Source of the DNA: Sphaerochaeta sp032144095 | GTDB taxonomy: Bacteria; Spirochaetota; Spirochaetia; Sphaerochaetales; Sphaerochaetaceae | Reading direction: 5' to 3' | NCBI RefSeq assembly: GCF_032144095.1 | Contig: NZ_JAVSNJ010000006.1 | Span: 62,001-126,000, forward strand | Length of the DNA stretch: 64,000 nucleotides | Part shown: positions 25,630 to 33,997 of the stretch, piece by piece | Layout: every line of letters begins with the position of its first letter | Numbering within the stretch: the first letter of the stretch is position 1 | The notes under the pieces: model-generated | Told to the model about the DNA's origin: nothing | The model's database searches: none | The model's input: only the letters and a program-made list of their open reading frames with translations | Program-made: the position numbers and the translations under genes

Positions 25630-26388
25630 ATGCCGGCAATGAATACTACTGTGAAGATAGGTGTGTACGGTCTTGGCCGTTTTGGCTCTTTTTGGGCGAG
25701 TGAGCTCGCTAAGCATGGCTTTACGGTCATAGGGTATGGACGCAGTGCACAAAGTGCCCCGTGTGGGGTGAAGCTCGGCAGTGAGGACGAAGTCCTCGCC
25801 TGTGACGTGCTCTTTTATTGTGTCTCCATCAGCGCCTTTGCCGAGGTCCTGGAAAGGACAGCCTCACGGATCAAGCCCTCGACCCTGGTAATGGATACCT
25901 GTTCGGTAAAGATATATCCTGCAAAGCTCATGCGCGAGAAACTCTCCCAGGATGTGCAATGCATAGCAACCCATCCCATGTTTGGCCCCGATTCCGGCAA
26001 GCATGGGGTTGAGGGGTTGCCTCTGGTCCTTTGCCCGGTACACGCCCCGCAAGAGGTGGTCGATGCTTGGGTCAATGAGTTTGCCCGGTGGAAACTGAAG
26101 GTCCATATGATGAGCCCTGACCAGCATGACCGTGAAGCCGCCTGGTCCCAGGGAATTACCCATTTTGTGGGCAGGACACTCTCGGAACTCTCGCTTGGGG
26201 AGACCCAGCTTGCCACTACTGGATACCGAAGCCTCATCTCCATCGTGGAGCAGACCTGCAACGACCCCCTACAGCTCTTCTATGACCTGCAACGGTACAA
26301 CCCGTATGCAAGGCAGATGCGTATGGGCCTCAAGGGGGCTGTCGACACAGTAATGCAGACGCTTAAGGACCAGGAGGGAAAGTTTTGA
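25630..26388 (+). CDS. tyrA: Prephenate dehydrogenase family protein
   Basis: A 252-residue NAD(P)-dependent enzyme of the TyrA family, which converts prephenate (or arogenate) to the tyrosine precursor. The Rossmann loop is VYGLGRFGSFWASELAKHG near the N terminus and the family motif THPMFGPDSG is clear. It has no chorismate mutase or ACT domain. ATG 25639 (MNTTVKIGVYG) is an equally good start. Its stop overlaps the TTG start of mtaB. No other aromatic pathway gene is nearby. Confidence 0.82.
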   Translation: MPAMNTTVKIGVYGLGRFGSFWASELAKHGFTVIGYGRSAQSAPCGVKLGSEDEVLACDVLFYCVSISAFAEVLERTASRIKPSTLVMDTCSVKIYPAKLMREKLSQDVQCIATHPMFGPDSGKHGVEGLPLVLCPVHAPQEVVDAWVNEFARWKLKVHMMSPDQHDREAAWSQGITHFVGRTLSELSLGETQLATTGYRSLISIVEQTCNDPLQLFYDLQRYNPYARQMRMGLKGAVDTVMQTLKDQEGKF

Positions 26389-27689
26389 ACGTATGTGTCT
26401 ATACCTTGGGCTGCAGGCTCAACCAGTGCGAAAGTGAAGCAATTGCAGACTCCTTCTCCCAGGAGGGGTTCACTATCGTCGGGGAGAGCGAGCAAGCCGA
26501 TCTCTATATTGTGAATACCTGTACGGTTACCTCGAAGGCTGAACAGAAAGCCAGGAGGATGATCCGTAAGTTTGCCCTTTCAGGGGTTGTGCTGGGGACA
26601 GGGTGCTATGCCCAGGTCAACGAGGAAGAGCTGAAGACCCTTTCCGACAATGTGATCGTCGTCCCTCTTGAGAAGAAGGCCCATCTTTTGAAGCTCGCAA
26701 AACATCTGAAGGCATCCCTTGTGGCAGGTTTCGACCTTAAGAGCGGCTGTCTCTCCTTCAGCGACGGCCAGGCTTCCGTCTTCGATTACGATGCAGCATC
26801 CTTCTCCTACCACAGCCGCTCGTTCTTGAAGGTGCAGGATGGCTGTGACAATGAGTGTGCCTACTGCCGGGTCCATATTGCAAGGGGCAAGGCAGTCTCC
26901 CTGGATAGTGCGACAGTTGTCCAGCGTGCCCTTGCCCTTGAGGCGGCAGGCTTCAGCGAGATCATGCTGACAGGGGTGAACCTTACCATGTATGACCATA
27001 CCCACAAGGGGTTGGGAGGGCTGCTCGAAGAGCTGCTTGCAGAGCTGGGACCGGACATCCGCCTTCGTCTCAGCTCCCTTGAGCCTGACCATATCGATGA
27101 GAGGTTGCTTGCAACACTCTCCGACCCAAGGATGCAGCCACACTTCCATATTCCCGTACAGAGTGCAAGCAACAAGGTGCTCAGCCGGGTCAACCGGCAC
27201 TATGACATCGAGGGACTCTCCTCAATCCTTGACAGGCTTCGCTTGGCAAAGGACGACCCCTTCATTGCAGCCGACGTCATTACCGGCCTGCCTGGTGAAG
27301 GGGATGAGGAGTTCGAAGAGACTTTCCGCTACTTCTCCGAGCAACAGTTTGCCCAGATGCATGTATTCCCCTTTTCCCCACGCCCTGACACCCCGTTGTT
27401 CAAGGCAAGTGACAGGGTTCCCGAGAGCCTCCGTGATAGCCGGGCCCTCAGGCTCAGGGAGCTTTCCGACCGATTGTACAACTCCTATGTGCAACGCCAG
27501 ATTGGCAAGGAAGCAGAGGTGATACTGCAGAACCGCAAGGCAGGTTCCTGGTATGGGCTCAGTGGCAACTATCTTGAGGTGAAGGTCCCTAATGCCCCTC
27601 TCTTTGCCCGGGAAGGGTTGTTGGTCCGGGGTGTGTTCGCCCCCCTTGACGAGGGGACCGGAAAGCCCATCGTCCTCTGCCATGCTTAA
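26385..27689 (+). CDS. mtaB: MiaB/MtaB-family tRNA methylthiotransferase
   Basis: A 434-residue radical-SAM enzyme. The N-terminal UPF0004 domain has Cys residues in TLGCRLNQCE, NTCTVTSKAEQKARRMIR and GTGCYAQ for one 4Fe-4S cluster. The radical-SAM cluster is CDNECAYC, followed by LTGVNLTMYD and HFHIPVQSASNKVL. A C-terminal TRAM-like part follows. MtaB makes the 2-methylthio group of ms2t6A in tRNA. The start is TTG at 26385, overlapping the tyrA stop, with GGAGGGA upstream. Confidence 0.9.
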   Translation: MNVCVYTLGCRLNQCESEAIADSFSQEGFTIVGESEQADLYIVNTCTVTSKAEQKARRMIRKFALSGVVLGTGCYAQVNEEELKTLSDNVIVVPLEKKAHLLKLAKHLKASLVAGFDLKSGCLSFSDGQASVFDYDAASFSYHSRSFLKVQDGCDNECAYCRVHIARGKAVSLDSATVVQRALALEAAGFSEIMLTGVNLTMYDHTHKGLGGLLEELLAELGPDIRLRLSSLEPDHIDERLLATLSDPRMQPHFHIPVQSASNKVLSRVNRHYDIEGLSSILDRLRLAKDDPFIAADVITGLPGEGDEEFEETFRYFSEQQFAQMHVFPFSPRPDTPLFKASDRVPESLRDSRALRLRELSDRLYNSYVQRQIGKEAEVILQNRKAGSWYGLSGNYLEVKVPNAPLFAREGLLVRGVFAPLDEGTGKPIVLCHA

Positions 27690-28233
27690 GCTTTTTGAGA
27701 CCGAACGGCTTGAGGCCCTTGTGGTGGACGAACGTGCTGCCAGACAGCTGCTCTGCTATGAAAAGGAGAACCGGGAGCATTTCGCCCAATTCTCACCCCT
27801 GCGTGACGACAGGTACTATACCCTCGGTAACGTTCAGAAACTATGCGAAAAGCAGGCCTCCCTCTACAAACAGGAGCGTAAGCTTCCCCTAGTGTTTGTC
27901 AGAAAGGGCCACTCTGCAATTGTCGCAACGGCCAGCCTGAGCGACATCACCTATGGCACCTTGCAGAGTGCCACCCTCGGCTATAGCACAGCCCAGAAAT
28001 GGCAACGCCAGGGTATCGGAAGCGAAGCGGTGAAGGCCACCATAGACTATGCCTTCGATACGCTGAATCTCCATAGGCTTGAAGCTACCATCATGACAAA
28101 AAACTACCCAAGTCTCGGTTTTGCCGAGTCCTTGGGTTTTGTCTGTGAAGGGATTGCCAGGGAGTATCTCTTTCTCCACGGAAAGTGGGAGGACTACTGC
28201 CGTATGGCGCTTTTGGGCGGAAGGGAAGTCTAG
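27682..28233 (+). CDS. GNAT-family N-acetyltransferase (RimJ/RimL-like)
   Basis: A 183-residue acetyltransferase. LFETERLEAL at the N terminus, the acetyl-CoA loop QKWQRQGIGSEAVKA and LHRLEATIMTKNYPSLGFAESLGFVCEGIAREYLFLHGKWEDYCRMALL are typical of the RimJ/RimL group. Targets range from ribosomal proteins to small amines, so no function is assigned. ATG 27682 overlaps mtaB by 8 bp. Its TAG interlocks with the convergent cysE stop in CTAG. Confidence 0.85.
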   Translation: MLKLFETERLEALVVDERAARQLLCYEKENREHFAQFSPLRDDRYYTLGNVQKLCEKQASLYKQERKLPLVFVRKGHSAIVATASLSDITYGTLQSATLGYSTAQKWQRQGIGSEAVKATIDYAFDTLNLHRLEATIMTKNYPSLGFAESLGFVCEGIAREYLFLHGKWEDYCRMALLGGREV

Positions 28234-29150
28234 TGCTTTTTCCCGTTGAGGTCCCGGAAGGTTAGCTTTGGCTCCTGGATGGCCGCCATGGTGTTCTCGG
28301 GGACGCTCTCCTTGATCCATACGTTGGAACCGATGACGGCGTTCTTTCCTATGGTGATGTCACCGAGGATGGTTGCATTGGAGTAGATGGTGACATTGTC
28401 CTCGATGGTCGGATGGCGCCGTGCACCTCTGATGAGGGCCCCACAGGCATCCTTGGGAAAGGAGAGGGCTCCTAGGGTAACCCCCTGGTATATCTTCACA
28501 TTGTTGCCGATGACCGCGGTCTCCCCGATTACCACACCTGTTCCATGGTCGATGAAGAACGACTGTCCTATCTCGGCACCGGGATGTATGTCGATTCCGG
28601 TCTCCTTGTGGGCAAACTCGTTAAGCATTCTTGGAATGAGGGGGACGTTCATCCTGAACAGCTCATGGGCTATGCGGTGGATCGCAAGGGTCTTGATGCA
28701 GGGGTAGGAGAGGATCACCTCCCGTACCGTCCGGGCGGCCGGGTCCCCATCAAAGCCTGCGCGTGCGTCGAGCTTGAGCTTGATGCGTATCTGCGGAAGC
28801 AGGGCGCAGAGGCTCTTGATGATGTGCTCGCTCTTTTGTTTGAGCTCCTCTTCATCCTCCTCAGGTTTCTCATAGCGCAGGGCTAGGAAAATCTGGGTCT
28901 TGAGGTCCGAACAGACCATGTTCATCTGGTCCAACAGGATTTCCTGCAAACTGAGGCCCATCCGGTCACGACCACAGCGGCCAGGGAACATCAGCTCGAT
29001 GAATTCATTGGCGATCTCCCCAATTTCCAACATCTGGGGAAGCTGTTTCATGCCGTAAAAATTGGAGTTGCCTTTTGCCCTGTCGAATGTTTCCAAAAAA
29101 GAAGGGATAAAGGCTGTGGCATCAAAATTCTGTTCTCTGCATTCTTTCAT
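28230..29150 (-). CDS. cysE: Serine O-acetyltransferase (long form)
   Basis: A 306-residue enzyme making O-acetylserine for cysteine synthesis. The C-terminal half is a left-handed beta helix with hexapeptide repeats (DIHPGAEIGQSFFIDHGTGVVIGETAVIGNNVKIYQGVTLGA), including the catalytic His in DHGTG. The N-terminal helical domain is about 150 residues, as in the long EpsC/SatA class. Start chosen at ATG 29150 (MKECREQNF), which lacks a ribosome site but has a -10 box 6 bp upstream. Confidence 0.9.
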   Translation of the reverse strand: MKECREQNFDATAFIPSFLETFDRAKGNSNFYGMKQLPQMLEIGEIANEFIELMFPGRCGRDRMGLSLQEILLDQMNMVCSDLKTQIFLALRYEKPEEDEEELKQKSEHIIKSLCALLPQIRIKLKLDARAGFDGDPAARTVREVILSYPCIKTLAIHRIAHELFRMNVPLIPRMLNEFAHKETGIDIHPGAEIGQSFFIDHGTGVVIGETAVIGNNVKIYQGVTLGALSFPKDACGALIRGARRHPTIEDNVTIYSNATILGDITIGKNAVIGSNVWIKESVPENTMAAIQEPKLTFRDLNGKKH

Positions 29151-29156
29151 GGGCAC

Positions 29157-29186
29157 AGCATACGGCGCTTTGGCCGGAATATGCAA
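29157..29186 (-). promoter_or_regulatory. cysE promoter, leaderless geometry
   Basis: Minus strand TTGCAT, 18 bp, TATGCT, 6 bp, ATG. The predicted transcription start falls on or next to the start codon. Confidence 0.45.
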
Positions 29187-29239
29187 GAGCCGAGAAATGA
29201 GGGGGTTTTCCCCCTTTGGCCGGAAATGCACCTGGCGGG

Positions 29240-29803
29240 TTATGAAGGGTCTGACCCGTCAAGAAATTTCCTGACCCTTGGCGAGAATATCTGGGCCAGG
29301 TTAATTGCAACTATCAATTTGACGGTATCCCCTATCAAAAAGGGAAGCATGCCTGCCTTGATGGCTGTGGCCCAGGAGAGGGAGCGGTTGTACTTGAGGA
29401 AGGGGACGCCGACCAGGTAGATGGCAAGGCTCGCCAGGACGCCGAAGAGGATGCAGAGGAGCAGATAGGTCCTGTTGGATGTTCCAGTATTTTTCTTCCC
29501 ATAGTTTCCCGCGATGCCAGCGAGCAAGGCTGCCGGAAGCAGGCCGAAAAGAAAGCCTCCCGTGGGTCCGAAGAGGGCTGCCAAGCCACCTCCTGTGGTA
29601 AAGACAGGCAGGCCCACCGCGCCAAGCAGGAGATAGGTGGCGACGCTGGCCAAGCCGATGGAGGTTCCTCCCAGCAGTGCTGCCGTTATGACAAAGAGTG
29701 TCTGTAGCGTGATGGGCACGGGAGGGAGGGGGAATCGTAGGTATGCCCCTACGATGATGAGGGCGGAGAAGAGAGCAGTCAGTACGATCTTTTGTGTTTT
29801 CAT
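29240..29803 (-). CDS. bioY: Biotin ECF transporter S component BioY
   Basis: A 187-residue, six-helix membrane protein that binds biotin for an energy-coupling-factor transporter. It has the BioY pattern FPLPPVPITLQTLFVITAALLGG, GLPVFTTGGGLAALFGPTGGFLFG and a C-terminal GDTVKL. Start chosen at ATG 29803 (MKTQKIVLTALFSAL). No Shine-Dalgarno; TTTACA, 18 bp, TACCCT, 6 bp precede the ATG. The divergent neighbour is birA, so biotin uptake is probably controlled by BirA. ECF ATPase and T components are not in the window. Confidence 0.92.
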   Translation of the reverse strand: MKTQKIVLTALFSALIIVGAYLRFPLPPVPITLQTLFVITAALLGGTSIGLASVATYLLLGAVGLPVFTTGGGLAALFGPTGGFLFGLLPAALLAGIAGNYGKKNTGTSNRTYLLLCILFGVLASLAIYLVGVPFLKYNRSLSWATAIKAGMLPFLIGDTVKLIVAINLAQIFSPRVRKFLDGSDPS

Positions 29804-29832
29804 AAGGGGAGGGTACCACAATCCAATTTGTA

Positions 29833-29857
29833 TTGTAAACTTGATTTTGGTTGACAA
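29833..29857. promoter_or_regulatory. Candidate BirA operator between bioY and birA
   Basis: Imperfect palindrome TTGTAAAC, nine bases, GTTGACAA. The half-sites match the known BirA box (TTGTAAACC with GGTTTACAA), but the spacing is 7 bp between 9-mers instead of the usual 14-16. It overlaps the -35 region of bioY and the -35/spacer of birA. Confidence 0.6.
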
Positions 29858-29869
29858 TTGCGATAGTGT
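29841..29869 (+). promoter_or_regulatory. birA promoter, leaderless geometry
   Basis: TTGATT, 17 bp, TAGTGT, 6 bp, ATG. No ribosome site. The palindrome at 29833-29857 covers the -35 box. Confidence 0.45.
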
Positions 29870-29875
29870 AGCCTC

Positions 29876-30850
29876 ATGAATACAGCCATTGCAGTGCTCT
29901 CCTATTTGAGCCAAAACCAAGATACCTATGTTTCCGGACAGATCCTCGCCACCGAGCTTGGGGTAAGCCGTTCAGCCATCTGGAAGGCGATCGAGGCCCT
30001 CCGTGATGAAGGGCATCTCATCGATGCCGTCACCAACCGTGGATATGCCCTTAAGAGAAGGGAGGACCTGTTTTCCAGGGAAAAGCTGGAGAGGCTCCTG
30101 CCTGGGGTTGTCCTGCACCTCTTTGATACCATCGATTCGACCAACCGCTATGCAAGGCAACTTGCCAGTGATGGGTGCACCTCACCAACCCTGGTGCTCG
30201 CTTCCAGCCAAAGTGGGGGACGGGGAAGGTTGGGACGTCAGTTCGCAAGCCCCAAAGGTGGTATCTACCTGAGCCTGGTGCTCCATCCCACCTCCTCGTT
30301 CCAGGAGGCCTCCCTCATCACTTCGGCAGCTGCTGTTAGCGCGGCCTCTGCCATCGAGCAGGTCTGTTCCATCAAGTGCGGGATCAAATGGGTCAACGAC
30401 CTCTTCCTGGATGGAAAGAAGGTGGGTGGCATCCTCACCGAAGGGGTGATGGATGTGGAGAGGGGAAGGTTCTCCTCGGTGGTTGTGGGCATCGGCATAA
30501 ACTTCGCTACCCCACAACAGGCGTACCCCCCCGCCCTTCGGCCGATCGTGAAATCCCTCTACGAGGGTCCTGACCGGATACCCGAGGGTATTGACGCCTC
30601 TACCCTGGTGGCAACGTTGGTCAGGCTTCTCATAGGGTATTCCAATGCCTTGGGGGAGCGACTTTTCCTTGAGGAGTACCGTAGGCGTTCGATCGTGCTG
30701 GGAAAGGAGATAGTCATCCTCCAGCAGAAGAAGGAGAGAAGGGCAAAGGCCCTCTCCATCGATGAGAATGCCCATCTTGTGGTAGTTGACAGTGAGGGAA
30801 ATGAGGAAGTGCTTGCCAGCGGAGAGATCAGCATCCACCTTGATGCATGA
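29876..30850 (+). CDS. birA: Bifunctional biotin-protein ligase / biotin operon repressor
   Basis: A 324-residue class-II BirA. Residues 1-62 are a winged helix-turn-helix (VSGQILATELGVSRSAIWKAIEALRDEGHLIDAV). The ligase domain has DSTNRYAR, the ATP/biotin loop SGGRGRLGRQFASPKGGIYLS and the catalytic Lys region IKWVNDLFLDGKKVGGILTE. A C-terminal SH3-like cap ends the protein. It biotinylates carboxylase-type acceptors and represses biotin genes when loaded with biotinoyl-AMP. Divergent from bioY with a shared operator. Confidence 0.94.
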   Translation: MNTAIAVLSYLSQNQDTYVSGQILATELGVSRSAIWKAIEALRDEGHLIDAVTNRGYALKRREDLFSREKLERLLPGVVLHLFDTIDSTNRYARQLASDGCTSPTLVLASSQSGGRGRLGRQFASPKGGIYLSLVLHPTSSFQEASLITSAAAVSAASAIEQVCSIKCGIKWVNDLFLDGKKVGGILTEGVMDVERGRFSSVVVGIGINFATPQQAYPPALRPIVKSLYEGPDRIPEGIDASTLVATLVRLLIGYSNALGERLFLEEYRRRSIVLGKEIVILQQKKERRAKALSIDENAHLVVVDSEGNEEVLASGEISIHLDA

Positions 30851-30899
30851 CTTTGGTTTATAGTATAGTTTGCTCTACTTGCACTATAAGGAATACACA

Positions 30900-32663
30900 A
30901 TGCTTGATACTGTACGCCAATCATGGAAAACCCTCGTCGAAGAGGAACTCTCTTCCTACGCCACAATGGTTCTGGGCCAGGAGGTTGCACTACCTCCCCT
31001 GACAGTCCAGACCCCTCCGAAGCCCGAATTGGGCGATCTTGCCTTCCCGCTTTTCGCCTATGCGAAATTGCTCAGGATGGCTCCTCCCATGCTTGCTTCA
31101 GAGCTTAAGGCCCGAATTGAAAAGAGGGATGACCGGCCTCTCGGTGAATTGCTTGTGGCAGGTCCCTACCTGAATATCCGTATCGACATGAGCGCATTGG
31201 CCACCTCCCTCTCCTTTGCAATTGCCAAGGATGGTTCAGCCTATGGTACCAACAACACCCTGGGTGGCAAGCGCATAACCATTGAGTTCAGCTGTCCCAA
31301 CACCAACAAGCCCCTCCATCTGGGACATATGCGCAACGACAGCATCGGGGAGAGCATCTCTGCCATCATGAAGGCCAACGGGGCCCTTGTCCGCAAGGTA
31401 AACCTCATAAACAACCGCGGGGTGCACATCTGCAAGTCGATGCTGGCATACCAGAAATTCGGTGAGGGAGAGACACCCCAGTCCACCGGCATGAAGGGTG
31501 ACCATTTTGTAGGCAAGTACTACGTCAAGTTCGCCGCTTGGGCAAAAGAGGACCCCAGTGCCGAGACCCAGGCCCAGGAGATGCTGCAGAGGTGGGAAGA
31601 GGACGATCCTGTGGTGATGGAGCTCTGGCACCTGATGAACAAGTGGACCCTCGATGGTCTGGCTGAAAGCTACAAGAACATGGGCATCAGCTTCGACCAC
31701 TTCTACTATGAATCGGAGACCTACAAGTTTGGCAAGAGTGAGATCCTCAAAGGGTTGGACAGTGGGGTGTTCTACCGTGAGGAGGATGGATCGGTTTGGG
31801 TCGACCTCGAGTCCATCAAGCTCGACAAGAAGGTCCTGCTTCGCAAGGATGGCACCAGCCTCTACATGACCCAGGACGTAGGGACTGCCATCATGAGGCA
31901 CAAGGACTGGCCATTTGACTCCCTCATCTATGTGGTTGCGAGCGAACAGCAGTACCACTTCAAGGTGCTCTTCCATGTCCTCTCCCTGCTCGGCTACGAG
32001 TGGGCCCAGGACCTCCATCACCTCTCCTATGGCATGGTCAACCTGCCAGAGGGAAAGATGAAGAGCAGGGAAGGCACTGTAGTCGATGCCGATGAGTTGG
32101 TCGAGCAGCTGACTGCCCTCGCCCTTGGCGAGATCCGTGCCAAACAGCGGGAAGAGCTGGTAGGGGATGTGGAGAAGACCTCCTCCTCTATAGCCCTGGG
32201 AGCCCTGAACTACTACCTTTTGCAGGTCAATCCCCTGAAGGATATGATCTTCAACCCAGCTGAATCCATCTCGTTCAATGGCAATACAGGCCCGTATCTG
32301 CAGTATATGGGGGCCAGGATCTCCAGCATGCTTCGCAAGTATGAGAGTGAGGGTGGCGATCGGGAGGAGACAGGCTTCGACAGCAGCTTGCTCACCCTCG
32401 GTGACGAGCGTGAGCTGATCAAGCAGATCGCCCTCTATCCTGAGGTGGTTGCCCGCTCGGGTGCTGAGCTCGATCCCTCCTTGTTGTGTACCTATCTCTA
32501 CGATCTTTCCAGGCTGTTCTCCCGCTGGTACCATGACAACCCGGTACTCAAGGCCGGCAGCAAGGAGCTCGTACGGGCAAGGATCGAACTATCGGCTATG
32601 GTGATGCAGGTGCTCAAGAATGCCTTTGCCCTGGTTGGGATCCCTTTCCTGCACTCTATGTAG
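30900..32663 (+). CDS. argS: Arginyl-tRNA synthetase
   Basis: A 587-residue class I synthetase charging tRNA-Arg. It has the N-terminal additional domain, the HIGH-type motif CPNTNKPLHLGHMRND, a KMSKS-like KMKSREGTVVDADEL and the C-terminal DALR anticodon-binding domain. ATG 30900 has AAGGA 7-8 bases upstream; the upstream in-frame extension (from 30870) is unlikely. Its stop overlaps the convergent TetR gene by 8 bp. Confidence 0.95.
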   Translation: MLDTVRQSWKTLVEEELSSYATMVLGQEVALPPLTVQTPPKPELGDLAFPLFAYAKLLRMAPPMLASELKARIEKRDDRPLGELLVAGPYLNIRIDMSALATSLSFAIAKDGSAYGTNNTLGGKRITIEFSCPNTNKPLHLGHMRNDSIGESISAIMKANGALVRKVNLINNRGVHICKSMLAYQKFGEGETPQSTGMKGDHFVGKYYVKFAAWAKEDPSAETQAQEMLQRWEEDDPVVMELWHLMNKWTLDGLAESYKNMGISFDHFYYESETYKFGKSEILKGLDSGVFYREEDGSVWVDLESIKLDKKVLLRKDGTSLYMTQDVGTAIMRHKDWPFDSLIYVVASEQQYHFKVLFHVLSLLGYEWAQDLHHLSYGMVNLPEGKMKSREGTVVDADELVEQLTALALGEIRAKQREELVGDVEKTSSSIALGALNYYLLQVNPLKDMIFNPAESISFNGNTGPYLQYMGARISSMLRKYESEGGDREETGFDSSLLTLGDERELIKQIALYPEVVARSGAELDPSLLCTYLYDLSRLFSRWYHDNPVLKAGSKELVRARIELSAMVMQVLKNAFALVGIPFLHSM

Positions 32664-33231
32664 GTTGGTAAAGGGCACAGAAGCCCGTAATGAACTTCTC
32701 CTCTCTCCATGGCAGGTCCTCATCCTTTCCGATCAGGACCTTGGTCAGGAGGTTCTGCACCGTTGAGCTGAACATCTCTACAGCCAGGTCCAAGTCCTCG
32801 ACATCCAGCCTGCCGGTTTCGGCAAGGGCCTCGATAAGGATCCTGCTCTGCCCGTCAAACATCTCCGAAAGGGTGCTTGCGATGGCCGAGGCCTCGCTGT
32901 GGGTCAGCTTCTCCGCTTCGATGATGCTGTAGAACCAGCTCAGGGGTTCGGTCGTATAGACCTCATGCCAGTGGTCCATCGCCCTGAAGAGGACATCGGT
33001 TGCCGCTCCGTTGAGCGGTATGGTTATCTGCTGTTCGTAGGCGAGTTTTGCACAGTAGGCAAAGAGGGAGGATACCATCTCCTGGCGGCTTGCAAAGTGG
33101 TGGAATACCGAGGCCTTGGATATGCCGTTCGCTTCTGCCAGCTGGGCGATGGAGACGTTGTCAATCCCGTTTTTTGCACCCAGTTCCAGGAGGGAAAGGA
33201 TGAGCTTTTGTTTGGTTGAAGTCGTATGCAT
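32656..33231 (-). CDS. TetR/AcrR-family transcriptional regulator
   Basis: A 191-residue regulator. The N-terminal helix-turn-helix is VSIAQLAEANGISKASVFHHFASRQEM. The rest is a helical ligand-binding domain of usual size. Start chosen at ATG 33231 (MHTTSTKQK). A perfect 14-bp palindrome lies 12 bp upstream, suggesting autorepression. The ligand is unknown and no transporter or enzyme gene is adjacent; the divergent operon is rplU-rpmA-obgE. Confidence 0.88.
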   Translation of the reverse strand: MHTTSTKQKLILSLLELGAKNGIDNVSIAQLAEANGISKASVFHHFASRQEMVSSLFAYCAKLAYEQQITIPLNGAATDVLFRAMDHWHEVYTTEPLSWFYSIIEAEKLTHSEASAIASTLSEMFDGQSRILIEALAETGRLDVEDLDLAVEMFSSTVQNLLTKVLIGKDEDLPWREEKFITGFCALYQPT

Positions 33232-33242
33232 GGCTAATAGTA

Positions 33243-33256
33243 ACCGAACGTTCGGT
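33243..33256. promoter_or_regulatory. TetR operator
   Basis: Perfect palindrome ACCGAACGTTCGGT in front of the TetR-type gene, in the form typical for this family. It is about 53 bp upstream of the -35 box of rplU. Confidence 0.75.
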
Positions 33257-33308
33257 AGGTTTTCAACCTCCTTTTCTTTGTTTTTCAACAAATTATCCAG
33301 AAATATCC

Positions 33309-33338
33309 TTGAAACTTCTCTTTGATGCATGGTATAAG
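33309..33338 (+). promoter_or_regulatory. Promoter of rplU-rpmA-obgE
   Basis: TTGAAA, 18 bp, TATAAG, 37 bp upstream of the rplU ATG. Both hexamers match 5 of 6 consensus positions. Confidence 0.65.
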
Positions 33339-33375
33339 GATTGAGCACAAACTAAACGTAAGGATGCAAATCGAT

Positions 33376-33690
33376 ATGTACGCACTTGTAGAGATTCTCG
33401 GAAAGCAGTACAAAGCAATCGAAGGCCAGACCGTGCAGGTTGATTATATCGGCCAGCTCGAAGAAGGCGCTTCGCTTGAGTACGCAACTGTTCTCGCCAT
33501 TGTGGATGAGGACAATGCAAAGTTTGGCACCCCCTATGTAGCAGATGCTAAGGTCAAAGCGACCCTTGGTGGAAGCCTGAAGGGTGACAAGATTAGAGTG
33601 TTCAAGAAAGAACGCCGCAAAGGATATCGCAGGACCCAGGGTCACAGACAACGATATTCACTGATCACCATTGATCAGATCATAGCGTAA
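33376..33690 (+). CDS. rplU: 50S ribosomal protein L21
   Basis: A 104-residue ribosomal protein: MYALVEILGKQYKAIEGQTVQVD and the basic C-terminal KKERRKGYRRTQGHRQRYSLITI are diagnostic. I chose ATG 33376, where the family begins; an in-frame ATG at 33364 sits directly on the AAGGA ribosome site and so is unlikely. First gene of the rplU-rpmA-obgE operon, 12 bp before rpmA. The Prp protease gene that Firmicutes place here is absent. Confidence 0.95.
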   Translation: MYALVEILGKQYKAIEGQTVQVDYIGQLEEGASLEYATVLAIVDEDNAKFGTPYVADAKVKATLGGSLKGDKIRVFKKERRKGYRRTQGHRQRYSLITIDQIIA

Positions 33691-33702
33691 GGAGGAAGGA
33701 AA

Positions 33703-33954
33703 ATGGCACATAAGAAAGGTGGCGGAAGCTCCCGCAATGGTCGTGATTCCAACTCACAGCGCTTGGGTGTAAAACGTTTCGGTGGACAGCTGGTCAAGGC
33801 CGGTGAAATTATCGTGCGTCAGCACGGAACCAAATTCCATCCTGGCGAAAATGCCGGTGTGGGTTCTGACTTTACCATTTTTGCAAAGGCTGCTGGTACT
33901 GTTCTTTTCCACGTAAGGAAGAACCGCAAGTACATCAGCATCGTAACTGAGTAG
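33703..33954 (+). CDS. rpmA: 50S ribosomal protein L27
   Basis: An 83-residue ribosomal protein near the peptidyl transferase centre: MAHKKGGGSSRNGRDSNSQR at the N terminus, RQHGTKFHPG and a C-terminal KYISIV. The N terminus begins directly AHKKGG, without the cleavable extension of Firmicutes, in keeping with the lack of Prp. AGGAGGA lies upstream. A small GGCC-TTTT-GGCC hairpin follows before obgE. Confidence 0.96.
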   Translation: MAHKKGGGSSRNGRDSNSQRLGVKRFGGQLVKAGEIIVRQHGTKFHPGENAGVGSDFTIFAKAAGTVLFHVRKNRKYISIVTE

Positions 33955-33997
33955 TTTTAACTACCGAACTGGCCTTTTGGCCTAAGTAGACGAACGC

